DNA of 64,000 bases from contig JAQFWX010000026.1 of assembly GCA_027605045.1 (NCBI GenBank), positions 248,001 through 312,000 of the forward strand. Direction: 5' to 3'. Positions within the stretch are counted from its first letter, which is position 1. Each line of letters opens with the position of its first letter. This DNA comes from Phallus indusiatus. Taxonomy: Eukaryota; Basidiomycota; Agaricomycetes; Phallales; Phallaceae. Below, in pieces: positions 32,077 through 42,820 of this stretch. The translations under genes and the position numbers were made by a program. The notes beneath the pieces were generated by a model. The model was not told the DNA's origin, did not search any database, and saw nothing but the letters and a program-made list of their open reading frames with translations.

Positions 32077-34007
32077 ATGGCAGGCGATCATCCACAACAT
32101 CCTCCGCCACCGTATTCTCAGTTACCACACGAGAGAAACAATCCTAACGATAATATTATATCTATTCAAATTGATGTTCCTAATGAGCGCTCGCCGCTTC
32201 TCCCCTCGCCACCTAGCACTGTTCAACGCTATAAGTCTATAGCGACCTTTACGTTGGCACCTTACCTTCCTATGATTATAATTCCTTGCGCGCTTTTTAT
32301 TATGACGTTCTTATATGATCAACTCGCTTTATACGGTGAGCTCAACGAAAGTTCCGTGATAGAGTTTACTGATACGTTAAAAGGGCGAGATTCTGAACGT
32401 TACAAAGCAGGTGTAGCGTGGAGTTCGCCAATAAAGGGAACCTGCGTGCAATATGCTTCACGTGAATTTACTTCAGTCACAGCGCCCGTCTCCCGACTCA
32501 TTGTTTTGCAGGTTCTCATTCAGCTACACTTCACAACTATGTGACGGACGAATATTGGGTCGAAGCTTGCGAAAGAACCCAAATGATCATACATGGTACA
32601 AGGATGAAATCTCCTTTACGATGTGAACTCGTCGTAAGTCTATGTACGAAAAGTTTGTAAAATTGATTTAACCTTTTTTTCACTAGGATAACGAAGTAAT
32701 CGGTCATTGGGACGCTGATGATGGGGGTTGTAGACCATTTTTCTCAATTGTTGAAAACGAAGTTTGTCCTTTTTTCGTTATCCATCGACGAATAACCTAA
32801 CGCGAAAATATTATAGCAATGTTCTGGTTAGTCTTCAAACATATACCATCAAGTTTAGTCTCACTTCAACCCACGATCACTTGTAGGATCCGACAAGGTA
32901 ACAACCATTCTTCTTAAATGACCTACAAACCTACAATGCAAAACTCTAGGTTATCTCTGCGCGTCTAAAGTACATTGAAAATGATACACAATGGGAAAAC
33001 GTGTGCATGACAACTCCCTTTCATACTGGCGGAAAGACGCATTTCCCTAACTCCTGTCAGAACAAAGTATGAGTAGATATACTTTTATAGTTCGGTTAAT
33101 TTCTGATTTTTTTAGGGCGTAGACGGTATTTGGGGATATATACAGATTATCCAAGATAAGGAATGTATGAAAGAAGAAAGAGTTCGGCGTCGTCACGAAG
33201 CTGGGGTATTTTGGGACACACCTCAACCTTTGGGATGTGAAAAATCTGGCGTTGGTGAGTTATTTTACCTTCTCAGTCAAAAGCACTCCTTTCACATTTA
33301 ATTTTTTTCGTCAATCAGGTGGGTATTCCACCGTTTTACTTAATTATTCTCCGGACGAATATTGGGAAGAAGCTTGCGAAACAACGGAGCTCGTGTTCAA
33401 TGGAGAGACATTGATGCATCCGGATACATGTAAAATAGTGGTAAATGATATAACTTTTTGTTGGCTCAAAAGCGGTGATGGCTGACATTTAGTAGCAGGA
33501 TGAAAAAAGGTACCCGATTATAGCTGCATCCTGGTCAATAAGCGGTGTCAGTGAATGTACGCCTTTCTGGGGTTCTATTTCCAAAGATGTACGTACGTCG
33601 TGTGTGTTTATGGTTGTGTGTCACTTATTGATTGTTATTACAGCATTGCGTTGGTTCGTACATCTTGTTTTCCTTCTTCTAGACTAGCTCTCATTCGCGT
33701 TTGGCAGGAACCAATAAACGGGTAAGTACATCGTAACGATTGGTCCTAAGCCCGACATCACCGCGTGTTAGATGATGTCCGCTCGTCTTTGGGGTATCAA
33801 AGATTCCCATCTGTGGAATATAATGTGTGCGACCACATCTCTTACACTACAGAATATACCCCAGCTCCCGTCGTCTTGTGAAAACAAGGTGCGCACATTA
33901 GATATTGTTTCCTTCTTCTCTGACTTTTGCTATTATAGGGGCTATTTGGAGGAATATGGGGCCATTGGGAAATAGATGACAACTCTTGTAACATGTTTCG
34001 TGAATGA
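32077..34007 (+). CDS. Membrane protein with two tandem Cys-rich modules, family unknown
   Basis: The start at 32077 (MAGDHPQHPPPPYSQLPHER) gives a Pro-rich cytosolic head with a PPPPY motif, then one membrane segment (LPMIIIPCALFIMTFLYDQL), suggesting a type II orientation with the rest outside. About 10 small exons then encode the same ~165-residue unit twice. Unit 1 runs from YKAGVAWSSPIKGTC through TDEYWVEACERT, GHWDADDGGCRPFF, ISARLKYIENDTQWENVC, PNSCQNKGVDGIWGY to CMKEERVRRRH. Unit 2 runs from EAGVFWDTPQPLGC through PDEYWEEACETT, CTPFWGSISKD, SARLWGIKDSHLWNIMC, PSSCENKGLFGGIWGHWEID to CNMFRE and the stop at 34005-34007. Conserved Cys, Trp and Gly line up between units. I recognise no named domain. 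Some exon borders in the second half are inferred from this internal alignment. Confidence 0.65.
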
Positions 34008-34508
34008 GGTCAATCCTGTATGTGGTTTCACAATGACATTTGCATGTCAGATATCATTGTGAAATCATGTTGTTCGGGTCGTTTGACCACAATTTGTGTT
34101 CATATTAAACGGCGTCTGATATCCAATGAATTGTAGTAACTGTGACCTTTGAAATAAATATGAGGTTTTCCTTTGAGTGCTCTTAGCTTGTGCTGCCTTG
34201 TGCGTGTCATGCTCAAGTCAAACTTGAAAACCATTTGTATGGGAATATCAACTTTTGATTTTATTTCCTTTAAAAGGGTAATAAAAGATTCGCAAAAGAA
34301 GTCAAGTTCTATTATCTCTGGTATACAGAATGTTTACATCCTAGTGAGCACATGGATGAACGAACTTTGAACATGGACAAATGCTAGACAAAATCATGGC
34401 TGATCCTTTCAAAAACTGGCATCATTCGTCAAAGTAACTCAGTTCCGCGCAAATCCATGCATCTCTTGGAGGTTAGTGTTTGAATGGTCTTTCTTTGACG
34501 TTCTTCAA
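34008..34508. other. Convergent 3' intergenic region
   Basis: No gene is seen; 3' UTRs of the flanking convergent genes are expected here. Confidence 0.45.
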
Positions 34509-35581
34509 CTACTCCTTATTGGTGGCGTCCGGGGTCACAAACTCTCTGTCAAAATGGGGCAATGAATACCCCCGCACAGCAAGTTTGTCGGCGCCTTCAT
34601 TCCCAACAATTCCTTGATGTCCACGAACGTGCTGAAACTTGACCGGTTGTCCTTTCAGACCCCTTTCGTCCAGAAGATGCGAAAGGTAGGTAATAAGCTC
34701 CTTGTTTTTGACATCAGTTCCCGACCCTGTTTTCCAATTCTGTTTTTTCCACTTGGGTAACCAGTCGCGGATACCTTCAAATGGATTTTATGACTCTAAG
34801 AACGATGCATTGTAGGAGCTAGATAGTACAAATCACTTACAGGATATCGAATAGGAGGAGTCGGTCTTGATTAAAAGGGGTTTGGGGGTAATCAGATGCG
34901 TTTCAAGTAGCCGGATGATGGCCTAAATACGTTAATGAGTCTTCTTCTATCGCTGCATTGTTGGCAAATGATGGCATTACTATGAGCTCTGCGCGATTAT
35001 TTGTCTGAGCACCAGGACAGCGTTCCGACATGTTCCTGAAAAAAAATTACTGACGGCATCCATGAGGATAGAAACGACGTTTGCGTTACCTAGGATCATT
35101 TTCTCCCCACCACACACCTATTCCAGCAAGGGCCCCGTCTTTACCATTATTCGAGCAAGCTCCATCAGTAAAAACAACGTCCCAACCCTTTTCGTTTTCA
35201 GCATCATTGACATTGTCTGTCGTTTGTTTCTCATGTTTTCTCTCAAGATATGTTTTCTTTGTGCCTGATGAAGATGTAGCTGTAGGTACGACGGCTTCAG
35301 ATGCGGATGAAGATGTCGATCCTCCGGCGGTCAGTGAACGTGGCCCTTGTTTAACAAACGCGTCAGCTTCTGAAGCTGTACGGAATTTCTTGTATGACGC
35401 CTTCGGAAATCCTTTAACTTGGTCTTCACACTCTTTCCTTTCATATATCGCAACTAGCTTGAGTTTTCATGATCTTTTTGAAGTGAAAGAAAAACGGGAA
35501 GATTGATCACCAAGAGTTGTAAACGCCTGGCTGCTTTCCAATGTGAACAGCGTAAAATTCGATCTTGGAAGCTTTTGGCAT
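34509..35581 (-). CDS. RNH1: Ribonuclease H1
   Basis: Degrades the RNA strand of RNA:DNA hybrids in nucleus and/or mitochondrion. The start at 35581 (MPKASKIEFYAVHIGKQPGV) begins the N-terminal hybrid-binding domain, which continues over an intron: YNSWKECEDQVKGFPKASYK then KFRTASEADAFVKQG. After a Ser/Thr-rich linker (GGSTSSSASEAVVPTATSSS) comes the catalytic domain: DVVFTDGACSNNGKDGALAG with the first Asp, IGVWWGEND, RCPGAQTNNRAELI with the catalytic Glu, LLIKTDSSYSI with the second Asp, and VKFQHVRGHQGIVGNEGADK with the active-site His/Asp. The stop is at 34509-34511. It is complete and of normal length (about 290 residues). An alternative upstream start could add a mitochondrial leader. 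Confidence 0.9.
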
Positions 35582-35819
35582 TGATCTAGCTCGTTTCAAG
35601 GAAGAGATCGATAAACGCAGACGCGTGAAGGTAGTTGTATTGAGTGCCAGTCTTATTGTGGTGGGATCCAAATGGATTGTGGATGTCACGCGCGTCACAA
35701 TTACATAGCAAGTCACGTGAATGGATGGATGTTTCTCAACAAATTGAAATCAGTGGCAGTCACGAATTTCATCTTTTGTGCTACATTGCTTGTCATCACA
35801 ATTCCAGTCTCTAATCAAC

Positions 35820-36586
35820 TCAATTCGTAACAACCACCTTGAGAGCATTTGACCGAATTGAATCGGCACGTTCGGCCTTCAAAACGTGTACTCCATTCGT
35901 ACTAAAAGTCAACGTCGCATCTCCGTCCGCGTTCGTCAGCTGCCCACCCACGCTCGCTCCTTCGATGGGATCGTTCATTGATCCGTCTATAACTGTCACT
36001 GTAATAGGCTGGTGCACCCTAGCTGTTTGAGGACCGGAGAGAGACAAGAAATGCTCCTTGTTGAAGGCGTTGAAGGCCCACAGTATCTTGTCCGTCGCTT
36101 TGACTTCTTGTTGGCATCCTCCTACCGCTGCGAACTGAAAGTTGACCAACAAACCCCAAAACTCCGTGGAGGTCTGTGTCGATGTTCCGATGCTCGTGAT
36201 GAGGAAATCGTCGAACTCGGAAAAGAAAGTTCTGCCATGGCCAAAGGTTAACCGTTAAGGCCTAAGGCCCGAGACATGGCGCAGCTATGAACTCACCCGT
36301 CGAAAGGAAAATGCTGCTTTCTTGCTGCATCTGCAAGAGCTGTCGTACATGTCGCTCCGGGAACGGGGTTGGCGTCATTATTTGTGCCGTCACAAGGATG
36401 GGTACCGCCACTGGGTGTGGTTACATTATGACCTCGGGTGAGGACGTGGCCCTCAAAAATCGTCGAGTTTGCTCCTTCAATGCGTATATCGGCGCGAATA
36501 AAAGGATTAACCACCGTTTCCGTGGCAAAAATTCCAGACGATATGAAAGCACAAAGCAAGGTTGCCAGATGTAGTACGAAGGTCAT
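35820..36586 (-). CDS. DUF4430-like secreted protein
   Basis: Two exons. The start at 36586 gives a signal peptide (MTFVLHLATLLCAFISSGIF) followed by ADIRIEGANSTIFEGHVLTR, GHNVTTPSGGTHPCDGTNN and PVPGATCTTALADAA. After a 60-70 bp intron the protein continues FFSEFDDFLITSIG, TSTEFWGLLVNFQFAAVGGC, and an Ig-like C-terminal part: ITVTVIDGSMNDPIEGASVG, DATLTFSTNGVHVLKAERAD and SIRSNALKVVVTN, stop at 35820-35822. The core (GGTHPCDGTNN, FWGLLVNFQ, GGCQQEV) matches secreted fungal proteins with a DUF4430 / transcobalamin-C-like fold. Function is unknown. It diverges from the first peroxygenase gene. Confidence 0.75.
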
Positions 36587-37441
36587 GGTTTTTTAGGACG
36601 AGGCTTGACGAAAGGTTATATTGCGATGACCACAGGCGTTTCGTTTTCATTGACGTGGGACACGCCTAGGTCGACCTTGACAGCTTGTTCCTGTCCGTTT
36701 TTCTCATGAAAGCTCTCAGCCAACAGAACTGCTGAGCCCCTCTCAATATACGACTATTCCTCTCACGCATTCGCATGCATCATCAGGATTCTCAGTCACA
36801 CGCACTCGCATGTTCTTCGTGGTATCCGTAGGTTTAGTGGCCATGCATTGGAGTTATTTGCGAAATGACTATTAGCGCAATAGATAGCCGTTCCTATTTT
36901 TCTCGGCGAGCGCTCATAAAACTCCTGTCCAATGGCATCATCGTCGAACGCACGACTCACCTTTTTTGGAACGCAAGTTCCAATTGCCCGTTTATTCTAT
37001 ACGCCTTTCCAAAGAATTGTTAGAGCCAAACTATATAACACCGGGACAAAGGGATTTGCGATACTGATCGCAAATGCCTTCTAGTCAACCAAACTACTGA
37101 TGACCACAATGTGGAGTCCATGCGCCGATGAATTTGTTTGATTGACAGCAATTCAGATCATATGCAAACAAACATTTGCCATTGAATTCATTGGTTTATA
37201 AAAGGAATCCCCATCTACATCTCGAATGGCTCATTTTCAACATACTTGGCTCTGATAAAGTGGATACTGAGTTAAGTTGCCAGATGGCGCTACTATACGC
37301 CCGGAACAGCTATTAACATAAAACCATATGGGTCACCCCGAATTTTCTATTCTGTTCCAATTTTGGATATATAGTCCTAACCTGCGGTCTCAACCTGGTC
37401 ATAAGCTTGTCCATTATCTCAGACTCAGCTTAACGTTAAGG
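36587..37441. promoter_or_regulatory. Divergent promoter region (DUF4430 gene / peroxygenase 1)
   Basis: An 855-bp gap without coding sequence lies between two divergent secreted-protein genes. Candidate TATA boxes for the plus-strand gene are TATAAAAG at 37197-37204 and TATATAG near 37367. Neither is proven. Confidence 0.4.
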
Positions 37442-38788
37442 ATGGCCATGAGATTTGCACTCTTGTCTCTTTGCATCTCTTCTGCATTTGCATTCTCGCA
37501 CTATGAATCTCTTGCTGGACTTAGTCAAGGAGAGATCAATCAATTCATACTTAATAATCCGATCGTAGTTATCCCCGATCCTCCAGGTCCTTTGGAAAAT
37601 GATTCCATAAAGCTTGTCAACGATCCAGCACATCCCTTCATCCCCCCTACATACTCAGATATTCGTGGACCGTGTCCTGGGTTGAATACCCTTGCCAATC
37701 ATGGTGTACGTAACTGAAACATTTTTTGCATCATCCCCCCCTCCTGACTTCAATGTTTCTGTTAGTACCTCCCTAGATCAGGTGTTGCGAGACCAGACCA
37801 GCTCGTAACTGCCGTTATGGAAGGTATGGTAACACTCTAGCTTCTTGATCCCCTATTCTGAATTTTACCATTAGGTTTTAACTTGGGAAACGATTTTGCA
37901 AAATTCCTAGTCTACCAAGCTCACGTGTTGGACGGAAATCCTTTGACGAACCTTTTGAGTATCGGAGGAAAAACACCTAAAACTGGTACCGATCCTCCGA
38001 AACCAGCGGCTGTAGGAGGCTTGACCTTCCACGGAACCTTTGAAGGTACGTTTCGTCACTGTTATTTCATATACAGCCGATACAAGTATTATTTTCATGT
38101 CAAGGTGATACTAGTATGACTCGCGTCGACGCTTTCTTTGGAAACCAAGCTGTTTTCAATGAACAACGTTTTGAGGAGGTATGAATGATACACTCTCCTG
38201 AGATTAATTTGGCTAATCTAGACACATAAGTTCGAAGCCTTTTCCATTGTATTCGGTGTTAACGATACGTACGATATAAACGCTGCAGCTGAACTCCGTC
38301 ACCGACGTCTTCAAGACTCGATTCACACAAACCCCGAACTTGTCTTCACTTCTCCACGGATATTATCCGCCTTCTCAGAGGCTATCTTCCCTTTGACCTT
38401 CTTCGTAGACGGCCGTCTTAATAACAAACAGCTCAATCTCAAAGCTGCTCGAGATTTCTTTGACCAGAACATATTTCCAAAAGGATTCCATCGCCAGCCC
38501 GGAGCAGTCAGTTTCCCTGTCATAATGCCCCTCGTTCAACAAATTTTTGATAAGCATCCGTTCATTCCGGGTGTCAACTATGGTATTAACAACTTCACGT
38601 TAATGCCCAATACTCCTGCTTTGTCAGACTTTTGTGGGATTTATGAGGATATTGTTCTTCGTGTTTTGAAGATTCAGTATCCTAATCCCACTGGTCAACT
38701 CAGAGAGGCTCTTAATACCAATTTGGATTTCTTCTTCTCTTCGGTGAAAGGTCATAATTGCACGCAGGTTTTTCCTTTCGGAAACTGA
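37442..38788 (+). CDS. Heme-thiolate peroxidase / unspecific peroxygenase, copy 1
   Basis: Secreted heme-thiolate enzyme that uses H2O2 to oxygenate diverse organics (unspecific peroxygenase, long type, related to the Agrocybe enzyme). The start at 37442 gives signal peptide MAMRFALLSLCISSAFAF. Motifs present are the proximal Cys in RGPCPGLNTLANHG, the Mg2+/distal-site EGD in HGTFEGDTSMTRVDAFFG, the distal Arg...Glu pair in PRILSAFSEAIFP, and the C-terminal DFCGIYEDIVLRVLKIQYPN then LNTNLDFFFSSVKGHNCTQV with a Cys that pairs in long forms. Exons join after NHG, EG (of MEG), FEG and RFEE. The EGD triplet is split by an intron after the first base of Gly. The stop is at 38786-38788. All catalytic residues are present. 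Confidence 0.9.
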
Positions 38789-40236
38789 CTGAGATCGGAG
38801 CTAGGCTCGCCCTGCTCTATTGCATTGAAGAGTTTTTGATATTATATTTTGTAGAAACATACGTACTGTACGTCTATTCCAATAAAAAGATCCGAAGCTT
38901 GATAATTCAGCAATATTTGAATACTGTTCTACCCGTGACATGTTTTGAGTTTCTAATTCAGCAGTCAGCCGCAAGTTTCCTTCCGAATCCTTCGTCTGTC
39001 GTCTATATTGAGATGAAAAATAATAGCTTAGTTGAGAAGGCAGATATATCCGACTCTGTCCCGGTTTCTGAGTCTTGGTACCTCCTCACCGCAATAGGTA
39101 TGCTTAGGAGGAAAAGTCGTTACTACAGATAAAATCCAAACGTACAGAATGGGAAGAAAGAGGCGAGGACCGCACGACGCGCGCAGCGGGTGTCCTAGGC
39201 TTATCGTTACGTACGTTACGTGACCAGTGTCGATGCGGTGTCTCCTCCAGTGCCAGCGCTCAAGCTCAAATCTCTTGGCTCTGGGCTAAATCTCGCATTG
39301 TACTTTGCAGTTCCTGGTACCTCTCAATTTAAAAAAGACTCGCTTTGTTTTATATAAGATTGAATTTTGGTGAAGGTAAGAATTTGAAAAAAAATTGCGC
39401 TAAGTACCGAACATCTTTGTTACAGTGCATGTAGTGTTTGCCACTATTTGGGTTACATAACTTTCCACTTTGACTTCGCCGTTTCAGTGAATGATCGATT
39501 GATCGCCAAAGTGGATTTGAAACCCTTCCTGTGTATGTACTGCGCAATCCATCAGAACCCTCACAATCTTTTATGATATCAGGTTCAAACTTACCCCTTC
39601 GAAAGTTGTTACACTCTATATGTTATTACTGAATTCACTGATCAGTGATCTCCGGAGGTTTCTAGAGGGGGGATGTGCGTCAGAGATATAACCCAGATCA
39701 TTGAATGTACCTTTTTAAGAGTTTAGGGTCATATCAATGTAACTAAAAAACCCGTCTCCCTAGCAAAGGCATTGGCATGGAGAACGACAGCGCATAAGCG
39801 ACGCTTTTTCCATTTCAAGGCGGTCTCGGGATCAATAAAAGAAAGGTATGTATTGGCAATTTCTTCTGAATGTCTTTCATTTTGATTTGCCTATTGATTT
39901 TTTTCTGTGCATTTATTTATTCTTCCCCTTGGAGAGAGAATGGTTCGAGCAAGCCCAGTTGATCCGGAGTATTGAACAAACTGTCGTGTTCTCCGTATCG
40001 TATGAAAGGGTTATAAACCTGTTTCAAACAATTCACGTTGCCTGCTGGTCCTATTTGATATTGTATGATTCCCACGATCAACTAGGAACGTCTTCGGCCT
40101 TTCGGGCTAGATGCCCACAAAGCTCGGTTCTCCAAAGGACAATTTGTAGAAAAGCGGACTTCGTAAAAGTACACACACATTACCCCCACGATCTGACACT
40201 CTTCTTCTCCTCATTCTCTCTTGAACTTTCACACAA
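38789..40236. other. Intergenic between the two peroxygenases
   Basis: No gene is supported. The frame at 38758-39132 overlaps the end of copy 1 and runs into its 3' flank without any domain. The region must hold the copy 2 promoter. Confidence 0.45.
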
Positions 40237-41592
40237 ATGATGATCTTCAAATCAGCACTAGTATTGTTTTTGGTCATTCCTTTCACACTTGCCTATCCGG
40301 CTCACTTTGCTAAAATCTGTCAAAAACTCGTCGATAAGTTCCTAGAAAACAGGAAAAATCTGACCCATATCCCTAATCCTCCTGGTCCCTTACAAGATGA
40401 TTGTATAAAGATGGTCAATGACCCAACGCACCCCTACATCCCTCCCAAACCTACTGATCTTCGTGGTCCGTGTCCCGGTTTGAACACCCTTGCCAATCAT
40501 AACGTGCGTAATCACTTGAACGTGTTTCTTCCACAATTTTTTTAAGCCACATTCAATAGTATCTTCCTAGGTCTGGCGTTGCGAGACCAGACCAGCTTAT
40601 CACGGCTGTCATGGAAGGTACAGCGATCTCTTGACATTTCCCCACTCGTTACTGAAACCACTGAACTAGGGTATAACTTGGGAAATGACTTCGCAAAATT
40701 CCTGGTCTATCAAGCACACCTGTTGAACGGAAATCCTTTGACGAATCTCATAAGCATCGGAGGAAAGACCTCACTGACCGGTCCCGATCCTCCGAAACCA
40801 GCTGCGGTGGGAGGCTTGTCTTTTCATGGCACTTTTGAAGGTGTTTGATAGCATTGGTACTTTGGCATCGTACATCCTAACTCATAAACTTCTCGTAGGC
40901 GACACGAGTATGACACGTGTTGACGCCTTTTTTGGTAATCAAGCAACTTTTAATGAGACACTCTTCAAGCAGGTACTATGATATATTCTCCTGGAAAAAT
41001 ATCGTCTTGGGCTTAACCCCTCATTTATCAGTTCACTTCTTTTGCTCAAGAATTCGGGGCAAATGGTACATACGATATGAACACAGCGGCCGAGCTTCGC
41101 CATCAACGTCTCCAACAGTCCATTCAAAACAACCCAAATCTCAGCTTCGTCTCCCCACGTATTTTATCTGCTTATTCAGAAGCTGTTTTCCCTACAATCT
41201 TCTTTGTGGATGGCCGACTTAATAGTGGACAACTTAATCTTGACGCGGCTCGATCTTTCTTTGACACAAATATGATGCCAACGGGATTTCATCGTCAACC
41301 AGCCCCGGTCAGCTTCCCGACCGTAACAACACTTATTCAAAGGGTTTTTGACAAGCATCCTTTTACTCCGGGTATCAACCATGGCGTTAACAATTTTACT
41401 CTAATGCCTGAAACACCTGCTTTATCCGACTTTTGTGGTATTTACGAGGATATTGTTCTTCGTGTTTTGAAGATCCAGTATCCTAATCCTACTGGCCAAC
41501 TACGAGATGCCCTTAATACTAATTTGGAATTTTTCTACTCTGCGGTTAAGGGACACAATTGCACTCAAGTTTTTCCTTTCGGAACTAAATAA
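40237..41592 (+). CDS. Heme-thiolate peroxidase / unspecific peroxygenase, copy 2
   Basis: Tandem paralogue of the gene at 37442 with identical intron positions. The start at 40237 gives signal peptide MMIFKSALVLFLVIPFTLAY, then a longer N-terminal spacer before PNPPGPLQDDCIKMVNDPTH. Catalytic motifs are intact: RGPCPGLNTLANHN, HGTFEGDTSMTRVDAFFG (again split by an intron inside EGD) and PRILSAYSEAVFP. The C-terminus reads DFCGIYEDIVLRVLKIQYPN and EFFYSAVKGHNCTQVFPFGT, stop at 41590-41592. Differences from copy 1 include Asn for Gly after the proximal-Cys helix (ANHN), different residues in QLNLDAARSFFDTNMMPTGF, and an extra Cys near the N-terminus (DDCIKM). The two enzymes may differ in substrate range. 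Confidence 0.9.
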
Positions 41593-42820
41593 AGTTCCGT
41601 TGGGTTGAATTCTATTATTGCCGTATACTGTATGTAGCAGTTGTCATATCCGGTAAAGTACTCTAGAGTCTCATCTCGCATAATATGGACAATCGCACTT
41701 TTTTAATTGCATCTGAAATGACGCGTAGCATATCGAGGTATTTCTCACTCTATCGTCTGTTTTTGTTCCGATTGTTGCCAATAATAATACGATATTCGTG
41801 CAAGATCCCGCCGTGCATGATTTTCACGGGTTTTTGAAGCTCAAACCTCGAATCTGAAGAAATCGGAAGCCTTTTTGATACCGACCGCTCATTTAAGGAG
41901 TGGTGGGTGATGGTAGGAGATGGTGGGCGTGAATCGTACGCGCAAGGATATACAAGAATCCCGTCAGGGCAAATCTCCGCTATAGACCGATTCAAGAGTT
42001 TTGCCAGTTGGTTATATCTCGCTTCTCCCAGCATCTTCGCCAGATAGATCCCGAAAGATAAGATTCTTGCTCTAAATTCATTTCAAAAATAGCCTGGTCT
42101 CGAGGCTGCATCTCAAAGAGATCGATGGAATCGCCATTCTTACACTTTCGGAACCCAAAACCCGTTCGTGTCAGGTTGTTACGTATGTACATGTCGCTAT
42201 TGAGAAGCCTATAGGTGAGGTTTTTTTAGCCGGTACGCGGTACGGGCGGAGATATGAAAAAAATGGATATTAAGCGAAGCGACATCTCCCACGCTGAGTG
42301 TAACTTTCGCGAGGTTTTTTCTAGTAACTTGCATATTTCAAAATTCAAAGACGAAGAATACTTCAAAGTTATTGACCTAAACTAGCTTCAGATAGAGGAG
42401 TAACGCAAAACAACACAAGTTTGTATGGCAAATTACTAAAGTGCCATATAATACCGCTGACTCAATACGAATAGGCTAAGCCACATCAAGATGGTTTTGT
42501 CCAACCCTGCCTTGCCCGAGTGAGTTTAGTTTCAAAAGTGATTCGAAGAATGGCCAGACGACAAATATTGTATTGCGCTTCGCAGCTGCCGTGACAGACA
42601 TACACGGCCAGACTTGACCTTTATATATGGTGTGTATTTGAAGAGAAATTTGCTCCACGCTTTCGGCATTCTGTTCGGAACCCGATTTTTTGTTCGAAAA
42701 CTCATGTCGCTCGCGTCCCTTGATAGGTACCGGGGCGTTGAATTTACGGAGTGCCCATAGTACGAAACACTATTAAGTACAGTCGCTCATGGGTCTTCGC
42801 AGGCGTGACAACCAGCCACC
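41593..42820. other. Intergenic with frame-broken ORF remnants
   Basis: Minus-strand frames at 42192-41992 (starting MYIRNNLTRTGFGFRKC) and 42034-41750 (starting MLGEARYNQLAKLL) abut in different frames with no splice signals joining them, which suggests a frameshifted relic of unknown origin. Otherwise no gene is seen. The last ~150 bp upstream of 42821 should be the P450 promoter. Confidence 0.35.

Noticed and set aside
38758..39132. 124-codon frame after peroxygenase 1
   Set aside because: Starts inside the last peroxygenase exon in another frame and runs into the 3' flank. No domain or splice support.
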